From positions 171,367,245 through 171,431,244 of the forward strand of contig OZ038380.1 in the NCBI GenBank assembly GCA_964036045.1: 64,000 bases of DNA, in the 5' to 3' direction. Numbering within the stretch: the first letter of the stretch is position 1; every line of letters starts with the position of its first letter. Source of the DNA: Eutreptiella sp. 'Long Island Sound 2002' (lineage: Eukaryota > Euglenozoa > Euglenophyceae > Eutreptiales > Eutreptiaceae). Position numbers and translations under genes: made by a program. The notes below the pieces were generated by a model that was not told the origin of the DNA, did no database searches, and was given only the letters and a program-made list of their open reading frames with translations. Below are positions 10,346 to 20,107 of this stretch, one piece after another.

Positions 10346-11569
10346 TACATGTCTACACACACACCACTCATGGCACTCACAAGTGCCTCACACATAGGGT
10401 CCTCTGACCCCCAGGCTCAATCACAGTAAAATTTCTGCAATCCTGGACAGAAATTAATCATGAAAAAATGACCTCTGCACAGAATTTGAAATAAAAAATA
10501 GTGAAAAAAAATAGTGAACAAAAAAAAAAAAAATGCACTTCTGAGATGTCCTGACCCTAAAACCAAGGACAACACAAAGCAAATCAGAAAAATTCACAGC
10601 TTGTAAAATCATCCACTGATCATATAATATAATACAGAAATAACGGATAAGACCATTTCTCATGGCCCATAGTTATTATGATTACAATTATGGTCACCAA
10701 TCTTCTTGGCCCATACCATGAATTATATTTTCTGAAATCTTCATATTTTTGACTTCCAACTTGACCACTTCGTGATCTGCAGGAGGTGGGCAGCACTGTC
10801 GTCTTTTCATTTTTGGAAATGATTAACCTTGAAGTTGTTTTCCTTCAACTTTGCCCAAGTTTTGATTCAAATAATCCAAAAATATACCCCAAAAGCGACA
10901 ACACAAGGCGACGGACACATACTCGACATTCGACGAAATCACGGGAGTGATTTCGAAACGGTCCCTTTCATGTCCTAAGAAGATATGAACAAAGGGGGCC
11001 ATATAACAATGAGATATAAGCAAAACAATGCATATTTACACCATGAACATGGGTCTCCCCCCAACGCGTGGTGCCGGTGCACCGACGCGTTTGGAAACCA
11101 AATCAGCATATGCATGCAAAGCCCTACTAATGGGCTGTGATTTGGTGTACTTAACTTCAGGATTCAAGACACCTACAATTTTATAAAAATTCATGAACAT
11201 GGCATACTTGCGCCAAAAAAACTGGCACGGAACGGCACCGCGATAGTGCCGTAACATTCGCTTATATCTAAAACTGATATACAAATAATGTAAATAGTAA
11301 AACTGATTGAAATCTCTTAAAAATCGTCAGAAATCGAGATTTTCTGGATCGGCGCGCGCGATCTCAGGACTGGCCGCCGCCGACCCAAACTCAGTTTTAA
11401 GGCACAGAAATTGGTGAAAACACCATGAATGTAAAACTACAGAAATTCCTGATCCACTGATACCAACACTGTCCAAAACAGTGCTGGGTTCGTGGATTTC
11501 TGTGAGTGTACATATATCAGGTTTTTGCACTGAAAAGAGCGAAAATATAGGTTGCACGAAAACCTTACA
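10346..11569 (-). repeat. Right arm of the 2.85 kb inverted repeat
   Basis: It ends CGAAAACCTTACA, the reverse complement of the left arm start. It is about 1224 bp against 1623 bp for the left arm; the difference is one roughly 400-bp indel. Confidence 0.9.
11036..11284 (-). CDS. Mirror copy of the 82-aa ORF, function unknown
   Basis: This is the right-arm copy of 9005-9253, same length, with one residue changed. A 66-aa ORF (MLISHCYMAPFVHIF onward) follows it downstream on the minus strand, as its partner does on the plus strand at 9266-9466. Confidence 0.3.
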   Translation of the reverse strand: MYISFRYKRMLRHYRGAVPCQFFWRKYAMFMNFYKIVGVLNPEVKYTKSQPISRALHAYADLVSKRVGAPAPRVGGRPMFMV

Positions 11570-11883
11570 CTCCCCTCCCAAGTCCTGAGACACATCTCAG
11601 GCTGAAAAGCACAAAGAAGGTGTAGTGTAACAGCAAAATTGGGTGGGAAAAATGCAAAGCATTTGGGTCGGGTGTTAACCACGCAACTGAATTGCTCCAC
11701 GGGTTAACACTCCCCTCCCAAGCTCAGAAACACCCACAGAAAATGGTTGCTTCTGTGGCTGAATCTATGAAGATAAGCCGAGGAGCAATAAAAAAACACA
11801 GATTTTTACTTTGATCCCGGACCTGGGATTTTAGAAGGCACCGCTGGGTTCCGGTACCCGCATGTAATGTACATGTACATACA

Positions 11884-11902
11884 GGTACCCCCTACCGCAT
11901 CA
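11884..11902 (-). repeat. 3' LTR, first 19 bases, separated by the insert
   Basis: The sequence TGATGCGGTAGGGGGTACC (minus) is identical to the start of the 5' LTR. It is preceded by the polypurine tract, which fixes it as the 3' LTR start. Confidence 0.85.
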
Positions 11903-11952
11903 CCCCCCTCCTTAAAGGTTTGTTTGGGGGGAAGGTCCTCCCCAAACAAACC
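11903..11952 (-). promoter_or_regulatory. Polypurine tract and adjoining hairpin of the split LTR element
   Basis: On the minus strand AAGGAGGGGGG (11913-11903) touches the LTR start, as expected for the plus-strand priming tract. Immediately 5' is an inverted repeat GGTTTGTTT (11952-11944) with AAACAAACC (11925-11917) around a G/C-rich loop. The second element has the same arrangement at 18478-18524. Confidence 0.7.
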
Positions 11953-12603
11953 CCAGGGGCCTGGTTTGCACCTGGATTCAGCAGGCCCTCGGAGTGTTTG
12001 CACAGGGTGCCAAACTAAGGGCTTGGTTTACACCTGGATTCAGCAAGCCCCAAGTATTTTTTAGACAAAGAAAAAGTATAAAAATGTAGACAACGTAGTC
12101 ATGTAAAAAGTAAAAGTAACACCTGCGCCTGGATGAGATCTCCCCTGCCTGTTGCCAAAACCGTGCAGCCAATTTTCCAAAACCCTGCAGTTTATTTTGT
12201 CACCCTGGGGACCAAACATGCGGGCTTCAGGCAAATGGCAAACGCACAGCAGGCACGGGAAGCCAAGTACGTATGGCATCTTTTTTCTGTAGGCAGGGCC
12301 ATCTCAGTTCGCAGTCAGGGGCACCAAGCGTCCCTGCACTGCCGTGCACCGTACTCTACAAGTGCATGTGCAGACAAGGGTCGGAACGGCGCCAAGCCCT
12401 GCCCCTTATGGGCGAAAGCCATTTCAAGGTAGACGGTGGCTGTCCATAGCCCCGTCTATATAGACTATATATGCCATATATACAGTCCAGCAGGGCGTAC
12501 CGTACTGGCGATCCCTCTCTGAATTAGATGGTTAACGTGTTTAGGCAGGTCCTTTGGGACCGTCCGCTCGTAGGTAGGCTCGAACTTGGCGGCTGCTTGG
12601 CAT

Positions 12604-13209
12604 CTAGTCGAGTCCTCGGCCACGCTCCAATTCGTCAATGGCTGCATGTAGCCGACGTTCAGGCACCTTGCTCCAGAGCCATTCCCATTCCATGGAGTCA
12701 TCGCTGTCGTAGCTCCAGCCACCACGTCCCACACTCGTCAGACCAGGCTTGCTCCTCCTTCGCTCCGCTAAAACGCGCTCGTGTGCTGCCTTGGCACGCT
12801 CGCCAGCTGCCTCGGTGTCCGTGCTCTCTCCGCTGTCCATGCCCGCGCGGCGCTGCAGCAGCTCATCGCAACGCCAGCCCAAAAACTCAGCAAAGGTTGG
12901 GTTCTCGCAGGGTTCAGAATCATCGGAGGTCTCTCCGTCTTCGTCCAGAAAGTGCTCGAATAGTCCGTCAGCGCCCTCGGTGCTCCACGATTGCCAGAAG
13001 GGACTGTTCCATCCCTCACTGCAGTCACCTCCAGAGGCACTGCTACGGCGATCCATTTCTCCGGACTCTTGACTCGTTGACTGCTCTGTCGTTGACTCTT
13101 CCGTCGTTGACTGCTCCGTCGTTGACTCATCCGTTGTTGGATCATCAGAGGCACTTTCAGCGGACATAGAACCCTTGCAAGGCAAGCACAGACCATTGGC
13201 GGCACACAC
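12604..13209 (-). CDS. Acidic Ser/Thr/Glu-rich protein of the split LTR element (about 201 aa), gag-like by position
   Basis: It is the only sizeable minus-strand ORF between the LTRs. The N-terminus has a CLPCKG pair of cysteines, then four to five copies of a T-T-x-x-S repeat (DESTTEQSTTEESTTEQS). An acidic middle and a short basic helix-prone stretch (ERAKAAHERVLAERRR) follow. An internal Met near 13167 is an alternative start. It has no zinc knuckle and no similarity I recognise to the ORF of the sister element at 17211-18029. The gag role is inferred only from its place in the element. Confidence 0.5.
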   Translation of the reverse strand: MCAANGLCLPCKGSMSAESASDDPTTDESTTEQSTTEESTTEQSTSQESGEMDRRSSASGGDCSEGWNSPFWQSWSTEGADGLFEHFLDEDGETSDDSEPCENPTFAEFLGWRCDELLQRRAGMDSGESTDTEAAGERAKAAHERVLAERRRSKPGLTSVGRGGWSYDSDDSMEWEWLWSKVPERRLHAAIDELERGRGLD

Positions 13210-13649
13210 GTCGCATCAGCACTCTAAACAGCTGGGGCATGTGCATGATCAAGGCGGAGCTACTCAGCTGGGGCACGTGAGGATCAAGGCGGAGCATGTT
13301 ATAGCCATCACGGGTCTTGAAGGGCCTACCCAACTGAAGACTTCAGCCGGCGGCCGCTGGTGCTCTGGATGACATTCTCCACGCATCCTGACTCACACGC
13401 TGCATTCCGCTGCGCACCGTTCAGGGAAAAGCAGGCAGCAACAAAAGCACAAAGTCGCACGCTGTACGGCAGGTCCACCACCAGCACGCGGCACACAGAT
13501 AGGTTGCGGCACTTGACGCCGCGAGGCCAGCATGATCCCTCTCCGGGGCCTCTTGCCCAGCATCTTCGCCGCGCTCCACCTGAAATCATACTGCTGCTTG
13601 GTTGCCGTTGCCTCTGCGCCAGGGACAGACAAGTATTATGGATTCATTC

Positions 13650-14115
13650 TGAAGCGGTAGCGTACTCTGCCTGAAGTTTTCCGTACTTTCCGTGGTTTTT
13701 CCGTACTCTTCTTTCTTTGAGCTCTGCCCGAGCCACCGGGATTTCCCGCCACCTTGCACGTACTGCACGACAAAAATGCCAGACCTTTCCGAATCTTCTC
13801 TCATCTTGTCAATGTTTCCGTACTATTACGAATGAATCCAGGACTTTTGTCCGTCCCGGCATGACACAAACTGAGCTGCAAGGAGAGATATTTTATAATA
13901 CAAAATACAAAATTGCAACAACAAAAATTCCGTAGAGCAACTTCAAAATTTCGCAAATAAAATGTTTTATTCTCTTCATCTTCAGCCTGCTGAGCTGGCG
14001 ATTAGCGCCTGCCATGCGCATTTGCCGGGCCCGAATCTGCGGCTGCGGCCACAGTCCGCTTGACCCCAGAACAGAACTTTCGGAGGCGGCGGGGGAGGTA
14101 CCCCCTACCGCATCA
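13650..14115 (-). repeat. 5' LTR (466 bp) of the split LTR element
   Basis: It begins TGATGCGGTAGGGGGTACC and ends GCTACCGCTTCA on the minus strand. It is nearly identical to 8273-8719 apart from the part displaced by the insert. GCTC flanks it on the right. Confidence 0.85.
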
Positions 14116-14119
14116 GCTC

Positions 14120-14650
14120 CACAACAAATACCGCACAAAAGACGTGGCTAGTGACTTTTTCTTACCCATTGTCCGATCGCCTGTGTCCAACGCCTCGATG
14201 ACCGCGCGGCTGCGGCTGTCGCCACGGTCAGAGGTGGCGATTGTGGGGACCATGCGGTCGTCGGGCTGGGTCATGTCGGCGTTGTCGTCCCCTGCTGCTA
14301 ACGGTGAAGACATCGTGGAGGTACCAATGGCGTTGATCTCGCTGGCTCGCCGGGAATTCCACACGTCCGCTGGTACTCGTCCTCAGCCCTGATTGCGTGT
14401 AGGCAATTCCACAGGGTAGGTACTCGTCCGGCTACGGATGCTGCATGGCAGGACGCCGCCGGTCGTGGACGGTGAAGGTGGTGGCGCGTTGACATCTGGG
14501 CTGCTGCCGCCTGCGCGTGTGTCCAACACCTCAATGCCCGCGCCGCTGCCGCTGTGGCCACGGTCAGAGGTTTCGATGATGGTGACGGTGTTGGAGGCGG
14601 CCGGGTTCGTACTGTCGTCGCTGCCAATGGCCGCTAATGGCGAGGACAAC
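14120..14650 (-). repeat. Diverged tandem duplication with coding-like conservation
   Basis: Two minus-strand ORFs (14383-14649 and 14113-14364) share the pattern MSSPLAA, then TSDRG, then IE-x-LDT at matching spacing, although their DNA has diverged. This points to an ancient tandem duplication of about 300 bp. It may be an exon or an old repeat; no family is recognised. From 14650 to 15296 I see no gene. Confidence 0.4.
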
Positions 14651-15296
14651 GCGTAGGTAGCACCGACCTTAGTTCCGCTGTGATCACCGCCACCTTACAC
14701 TCGGCACAGGGCCGCGCTGTCGATGCTACCGGTGCGACTATTGGTTTGCCCCATTAAAAAGAAAATAAAATTAATGAACACTAAGAGAGCATGCAGGGCA
14801 GTGGTGCCAAACTGTGGTTTCTGCAAAACCAGTGTTTCAGTAGTGCCTGGGTGTGGATGCGGATTTCACCTCATGACTGGGCCCCCGTGTTTTGCCGTTG
14901 AGGTGGGTGTGGTCATGTCACCAGATTTCCCACTCGTTTGGATCCCAGTGCGCTTTCTCTCGTTTTGGTAGGGGTTGCAATGGGACTACCCACAACGTTG
15001 GGTCCCATTGTTCCCGTGTTTGTTTCTTTATGAGGTATATTGTCTGACGAGCTTGTCGGGATGCGTCCCAGTATTGTATTGTGTTTTGCTTACGCTTGTT
15101 ATTGAAACCCTAGGTCAAGTTCATGATGTGTTTCTGTTGGCGCTACATGTAGTGTGACTGTCGCATGTGGTGGGCCAGTAATATGTTTGTGTCTGTGCAC
15201 ATTTTGTCATATCTGTTGTATGTACGGAGTGATATTTTGACCTCCGCGTACCACTTCACTGTTTCGTGGTTTGCCTGTTCATACCATACCATACCA

Positions 15297-16676
15297 ATTA
15301 CGAGATGTCCCATATGGTAGTAAACAGGGAATTGCGAGCTGTGCCATCTGGTAGTACACGAGCAATTACTACAAGTCCCATGTGGTACTATCCAAGAAAA
15401 ACTGAAGTCCCGTGGGCCTAGACACAAGTAATTACGAGATTTCCCATATGGTACTACACAAGGAATTACCACAAGTCCCATATGGTAGTACACAGCGAAT
15501 TGTTACAAGTCGCATATGGTAGTACACAGCGAATTACTACACGTCCCATATGGTAGTACGAAGGAAATTACTGAAGTCCCATGTGGTAGTACACAAGTAA
15601 TTACGAGATGTCACATATGGTAGTACACAGAGAATTACTACAAGTCCCATATGAGACTACACCGGAAATTACTGAAATCCCATGTGGCAATACATACGTG
15701 ATTACCAGATGTCCCATATGATAGTACATAGGGAATTACTACAAGTCCCATATGGTAGTACAAAGGGAATAACTGAAGTCACATGTGGTAGTACAGAAGT
15801 AATTGCGAGCTGTCCCACATGGTAAATTACTGAAGTCCCATGTAGCAGTACAGAAGTAATTATGGGATATCCCATATGGTAGTACACAGGGAACTACTAC
15901 AAGTCCTATATGGTATTACAGAGGAAATTACTGAAGTCCCATGTGGCAGTACACAAGCAATTATGAGATGTCCCATATGGTAGTACATAGGGAATTGCTA
16001 CAAGTCCTATATGGTAGTACACAGGGAATTGCTACAAGTCCCATATGGTAGTACACAGCGAATTACTACAAGTCCCATATGGTAGTACACAGGAAATTGC
16101 TGAAGTCCCATGTCGCAGTACACAAGTAATTACGAGATGTCCCATATGGTAGTACACAGGGAATTGCTACAAGTCCCATATGGGAGTACACCGGAAATTA
16201 CTGAAATCCCATATGGTAGTACACAAGTAATTACGAGATGTTCCATATGGTAGTATACAGGTAATTACCACAAGTCCAATATGGTAGTTCACAGCGAATT
16301 ACTACAAGTCCCATATGTTAGTACACAAGAAATCGCTGAAGTCCCATGTGGCAGTACACAAGCAATTACGAGATGTCCCCTATGGTAGTACATAGGGAAT
16401 TGCTACAAGTCCTATATGGTACTATACAGGGAACTGCTACAAGTCCCATATAGTAGTACACAGCGAATTACTACAAGTCCCATATGGTAGTACACAGGAA
16501 ATTGCTGAAGTCCCATGTTGCAGTACACAAATAAGTGCGAGATGTCCCACATGGTAGTACACAGGAAAGTACTACAAGTCCCATATGGTAGTACAGAGGA
16601 AATTACTGAAGTCCCATGTGGCAGTACACAAGTAACTACGAGAAGTCCCATATGGTAGTACATAGGGAATTGCTAC
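15297..16676. repeat. 34-bp satellite array, left block
   Basis: About 40 head-to-tail units of 33-35 bp have the core GTCCCATATGGTAGTACA. At least three variants alternate, with spacers GGGAATTGCTAC, AAGTAATTACGAG and GGAAATTGCTG. It continues after the LTR element at 18876. Confidence 0.95.
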
Positions 16677-17027
16677 TGAAGCGGTAGCGGCAGGGTCTCC
16701 CTACCGCTACCCGCTGTGGCTCGCACGTGCGCTGAACAGCGCATTTTATGACGTAAAATGGGATTACGAAAGCGACAGAGCAATAGCTAGAATTGCCGAT
16801 TTTTATATTAAAATAGCAGTTTTTATAATAAATTTATGCTGTTGTGCCCCATTTTGTAAATATACGTGAGATTTCACTGTTTTTCCGTGTTTTCACAGGC
16901 ATCATGTAGATTCGAAAGGCCTGTGGCTAACGCCTTAGAACAGTTTAAGCAACTTAAACCGACTCACGAAATGTTCGATTCTTGCAGAAATTGCAGTGCT
17001 TTGCAGGAGGGTCACGAAAACGCTTCA
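16677..17027 (+). repeat. 5' LTR of the satellite-inserted element (351 bp)
   Basis: It begins TGAAGCGGTAGCGG and ends AAAACGCTTCA. A short hairpin follows the start (GGTAGCGGCAGGG then CCCTACCGCTACC). Confidence 0.95.
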
Positions 17028-17210
17028 AAACTGTTCTAACAACCCTGAACAGGGACAGCCGCAAGCCGCAGCGCATCGCAGCGCCGAGGAGCAGCGCTAA
17101 CACGCGCTGAAACCAGAAGGCGCTGGGCGCAGCGCCAAGCAGCACCGCAACGTGGCCGTCAGCCGCAGCACGCCGCCGAAGAGGCAGCAAGTGCCTCCGC
17201 AGCGCTCCGG

Positions 17211-18029
17211 ATGAGCAGCAGCGACAGCAGCGGCGTCAGGACGTGGGGACCGCAACATGGCGGCTACAACCTGGACAGCATAAGCGACGCGTCAGACTGG
17301 AGTCCCAGTCCAAGGCCAAGTTCGAGCCGCAGTCCCGCGTTCGAGCAACCGAGGTATGGCCCTTCCAGCCGTCAACCGTATGGCCGTGGGAACCAGCACG
17401 GCAGCAGCGTCGGCCGTCCCAAGAGCGGCAGTACCAGCCGCGATCCGGAATACCGTGACGGCCAACCAGCCGTCGAGAGAGAGCTCTTCCGCAAGCCGGA
17501 ACATCGTCAAGCAGCGTGGGATCGCCAACCAGCGTCCTGGAGAACGCCGGAGCGCCAATCAGCGCACCACCGAAGACAAGGTCCAAGCCGTGGTCATGCA
17601 GACCGTGGTCAAGCGTCAAGGGAGCGCCAAACAGCGCCCCAGAAAGCGCCGGAGTACCGACCAGTACCCCAACGTGGAGGAGCGTTCGCCGGACATCCGC
17701 GCAATGCCAGTCCCAGCCGGTTAAGCTCGGAGATCGCCATCCTACCAACCGAGACGGTGGAGTTGAAGGCCTGGGCCGTGGAGATGGCAGCGTGGGCGAG
17801 GAGTGCAGCAGCGGAGATCTGGACCCTGAAGTCGGAGCAGGAGAGTCTGCAAGAGCGAGTCCGTCGCCTGGAGAAGACGTCCAAGACGAAGTCCGACACG
17901 GGCGAAGCGAAGAAGAAGGTGGAAGTCGCCTTCCAGACGCCGAAAAAGACCGCCACGACCGGCGGAGCGACCAACCAAGACAGTGGGACGCAGACGCCCG
18001 GCAGTGGCAGCCGTCGTTGGAGACGGTGA
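17211..18029 (+). CDS. Gag-like protein of the satellite-inserted element (272 aa)
   Basis: This is the only intact ORF between the LTRs; the ATG at 17211 is the first in frame after the LTR. The first 170 residues are rich in Ser, Arg, Pro and Gln (SDWSPSPRPSSSRSP, repeated RQ-A-P pairs) and probably disordered and basic. Residues about 185-225 form a likely coiled coil (IWTLKSEQESLQERVRRLEK). The tail is rich in Lys and Thr. There is no CCHC knuckle. A basic disordered part plus a coiled coil would fit an RNA-packaging, self-associating gag, but this is inferred from position and composition only. Confidence 0.6.
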   Translation: MSSSDSSGVRTWGPQHGGYNLDSISDASDWSPSPRPSSSRSPAFEQPRYGPSSRQPYGRGNQHGSSVGRPKSGSTSRDPEYRDGQPAVERELFRKPEHRQAAWDRQPASWRTPERQSAHHRRQGPSRGHADRGQASRERQTAPQKAPEYRPVPQRGGAFAGHPRNASPSRLSSEIAILPTETVELKAWAVEMAAWARSAAAEIWTLKSEQESLQERVRRLEKTSKTKSDTGEAKKKVEVAFQTPKKTATTGGATNQDSGTQTPGSGSRRWRR

Positions 18030-18477
18030 TAATTTAATTTTCCGTTTGTTGGAAACCCGTGGGCAAGTCCAGTCTTGTCAGACTTGCCGTGGTGAGAGTC
18101 CAGTCTTGTCAGGCTCCGCCAACCGGGTATATATGTGGGTCTTAAAACCCATGTATATATGGGGCAGATCAGCCCCTGGCACACGCACCCGCACTTGTAC
18201 AGTACAGTGCACGGTGCCTGGGTAAGGCACGAACTGACACAGCAACGTTGATTTGATGCTGAGTTGTGTTCTGCTGTGTGCATGCCTGTCCTGTTGTTTG
18301 GTTTTTGAAAGCATGGAGGTTTTCGGGAAACTGAAAACTTTTTCAGGTTTTCGAAACAAACGGGGCAGGCCACCCAAGGCCTTTTTCTTTTTATTTTCCT
18401 AGAGTGGCAAAGCAGGTTTTTGCCTGAGGGTAGTATTGGTGCTCCCCACCGGACACCTAGGAAAAGGCTACTTCTGG

Positions 18478-18524
18478 GGTTTGTTTTTCCTCCTGGAGGA
18501 TAAACAAACCTTTAAGAAGGGGGG
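18478..18524 (+). promoter_or_regulatory. Hairpin and polypurine tract before the 3' LTR
   Basis: GGTTTGTTT and AAACAAACC form a stem over a TCCTCCTGGAGGA core. TTT follows, then AAGAAGGGGGG (18514-18524) directly abutting the LTR. The layout matches 11903-11952 in the other element. Confidence 0.75.
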
Positions 18525-18875
18525 TGAAGCGGTAGCGGCAGGGTCTCCCTACCGCTACCCGCTGTGGCTCGCACGTGCGCTGAACAGCGCATTTTATGAC
18601 GTAAAATGGGATTACGAAAGCGACAGAGCAATAGCTAGAATTGCCGATTTTTATATTAAAATAGCAGTTTTTATAATAAATTTATGCTGTTGTGCCCCAT
18701 TTTGTAAATATACGTGAGATTTCACTGTTTTTCCGTGTTTTCACAGGCATCATGTAGATTCGAAAGGCCTGTGGCTAACGCCTTAGAACAGTTTAAGCAA
18801 CCTCAACCGACTCACGAAATGTTCGATTCTTGCAGAAATTGCGGTGCTTTGCAGGAGGGTCACGAAAACGCTTCA
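18525..18875 (+). repeat. 3' LTR of the satellite-inserted element (351 bp)
   Basis: It differs from the 5' LTR by three substitutions: two in the AACTTAAACC/AACCTCAACC segment and one in TTGCAGTG/TTGCGGTG. Confidence 0.95.
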
Positions 18876-20107
18876 CTACAAGTCCTATATTGCAGTACAG
18901 AGGGAATTGCTACAAGTGCCATATAGTAGTACACAGCGAATTACTACAAGTCCCATATGGTAGTACACAAGAAATTACTGAAGTCCAATATGGTAGTACA
19001 CAAGTAATTACGAGACGTCCCATATGGTAGTACATAGGGAATTGCTACAAGTCCTATATGGTAGTACACAGGGAATTGCTACAAGTGCCATGTGGTAGTA
19101 CACAGGAAATTGCTGAAGTCCCATGTCGCAGTACACAAGTAATTACGAGATGTCCCATATGGTAGTACACAGGGAATTGCTACAAGTCCCATATGGGAGT
19201 ACACCGGAAATTACTGAAATCCCATATGGTAGTACACAAGTAATTACGAGATGTTCCATATGGTAGTATAAAGGGAATTACCACAAGTCCCATATAGTAG
19301 TACACAGCGAATTACTACAAGTCCCATATGGTAGTACACAAGAAATTCCTGAAGTCCCATATGGTAGTACACAAGTAATTACGAGACGTCCCATATGGTA
19401 GTACATAGGGAATTGCTACAAGTCCCATATAGTAGTACACAGCAAATTACTACAAGTCCCATATGGTAGTACACAGCAAATTGCTGAAGTCCCATGTTGC
19501 ATTACACAAGTAATTACGAGATGTCCCATATGGTAGTACACAGGGAATTACTACAAGTCCCGTGTGAAGGTACACCGGAAATTACTGAACTCCCATGTGG
19601 TAGTACACAAGTAATTATGGGATGTCCCATATGGTAGTATACAGGGAATTACCACAAGTCCAATATGGTAGTACACAGGGAATTGCTACAAGTCCCATAT
19701 GGTAGTACATAGGGAATTGCTACAAGTCCTATATGGTAGAACAGAGTGGAATTGCTACAAGTTCCATATGGTAGTACACAAGTAATTATGAGATGCCCCA
19801 TATGGTAGTACACAGGAAATTACTGAACTCCCATGTGGGACTACACAAGTAATTACAAGATGTCCCATATGGTAGTACACAGGGGACTGCTACAAGTCCC
19901 ATATGGTAGTACACAGCGAATTAGTATAAGTCCCATATGGTAGTACACAGGGAATTGCTACAAGTCCTATATTGTAGTACGCAAGTAGTTACGAGATGTC
20001 CCATATGGTAGAATACAGGAAATTAACGAAGCCCCATGCGGTAGTACACAAGTAATTACGAGACGTCCCATATGGTAGTACACAGCGATTTGCGACATGT
20101 TTCATAT
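18876..20107. repeat. 34-bp satellite array, right block
   Basis: The array continues with the same unit variants, about 36 units, decaying at its right end near TTTCATATGGCG. Confidence 0.95.

Larger units (their letters stand above)
8720..11883. mobile_element. Fold-back insertion inside the 3' LTR (3.16 kb)
   Basis: The boundaries follow from comparison with the uninterrupted 5' LTR: the left junction is GCGGGGGA/TGTAAGG and the right junction ACATACA/GGTACC. The insert has TG...CA ends but no clear target duplication (at most one A). Positions 8720-11569 are a near-perfect inverted repeat. A further 314 bp on the right contains a 16-bp motif, ACACTCCCCTCCCAAG, that occurs at both 11567 and 11707. 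No transposase was recognised. It could be a fold-back DNA transposon or a head-to-head duplication of one. Confidence 0.75.
8273..14115 (-). mobile_element. Small gag-type LTR retrotransposon, its 3' LTR split by an insertion
   Basis: On the minus strand the element runs LTR (14115-13650), body (13649-11914) with one acidic ORF, polypurine tract (11913-11903) and a 3' LTR starting at 11902. That LTR breaks off after 19 bases and resumes at 8719, ending at 8273. The outer flanks are GCTC at 8269-8272 and GCTC at 14116-14119, a perfect 4-bp target duplication that confirms the two distant ends belong together. Without the insert the element is about 2.7 kb. It encodes no protease, RT or integrase, so it would depend on proteins from another element, as in the TRIM and TR-GAG classes. 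Its LTR ends, TGATGCGGTAG and CTACCGCTTCA, resemble those of the element at 16677-18875. Confidence 0.85.
16677..18875 (+). mobile_element. Small gag-type LTR retrotransposon inserted in the satellite (2199 bp)
   Basis: Two 351-bp LTRs (16677-17027 and 18525-18875) differ at only three positions. They flank a body with one 272-aa ORF and a polypurine tract touching the 3' LTR. CTAC at 16673-16676 and again at 18876-18879 is a 4-bp target duplication; removing the element restores a normal satellite unit. There is no protease, RT or integrase, so mobilisation in trans is implied. The three LTR differences indicate a fairly recent insertion. The sequence after the 5' LTR (AAACTGTTCTAAC) does not match a common initiator-Met primer site. 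Confidence 0.93.

Noticed and set aside
8273-14115. Two separate DNA transposons with GCGGTAG inverted termini
   Set aside because: TG...CA ends, a polypurine tract, matching 466-bp terminal repeats and the shared GCTC duplication fit one LTR element better.
15297-20107. CCATATGG in every satellite unit as a CArG (MADS/SRF) box array
   Set aside because: A CArG box is CC(A/T)6GG, ten bases; these sites have only four A/T between the CC and GG.
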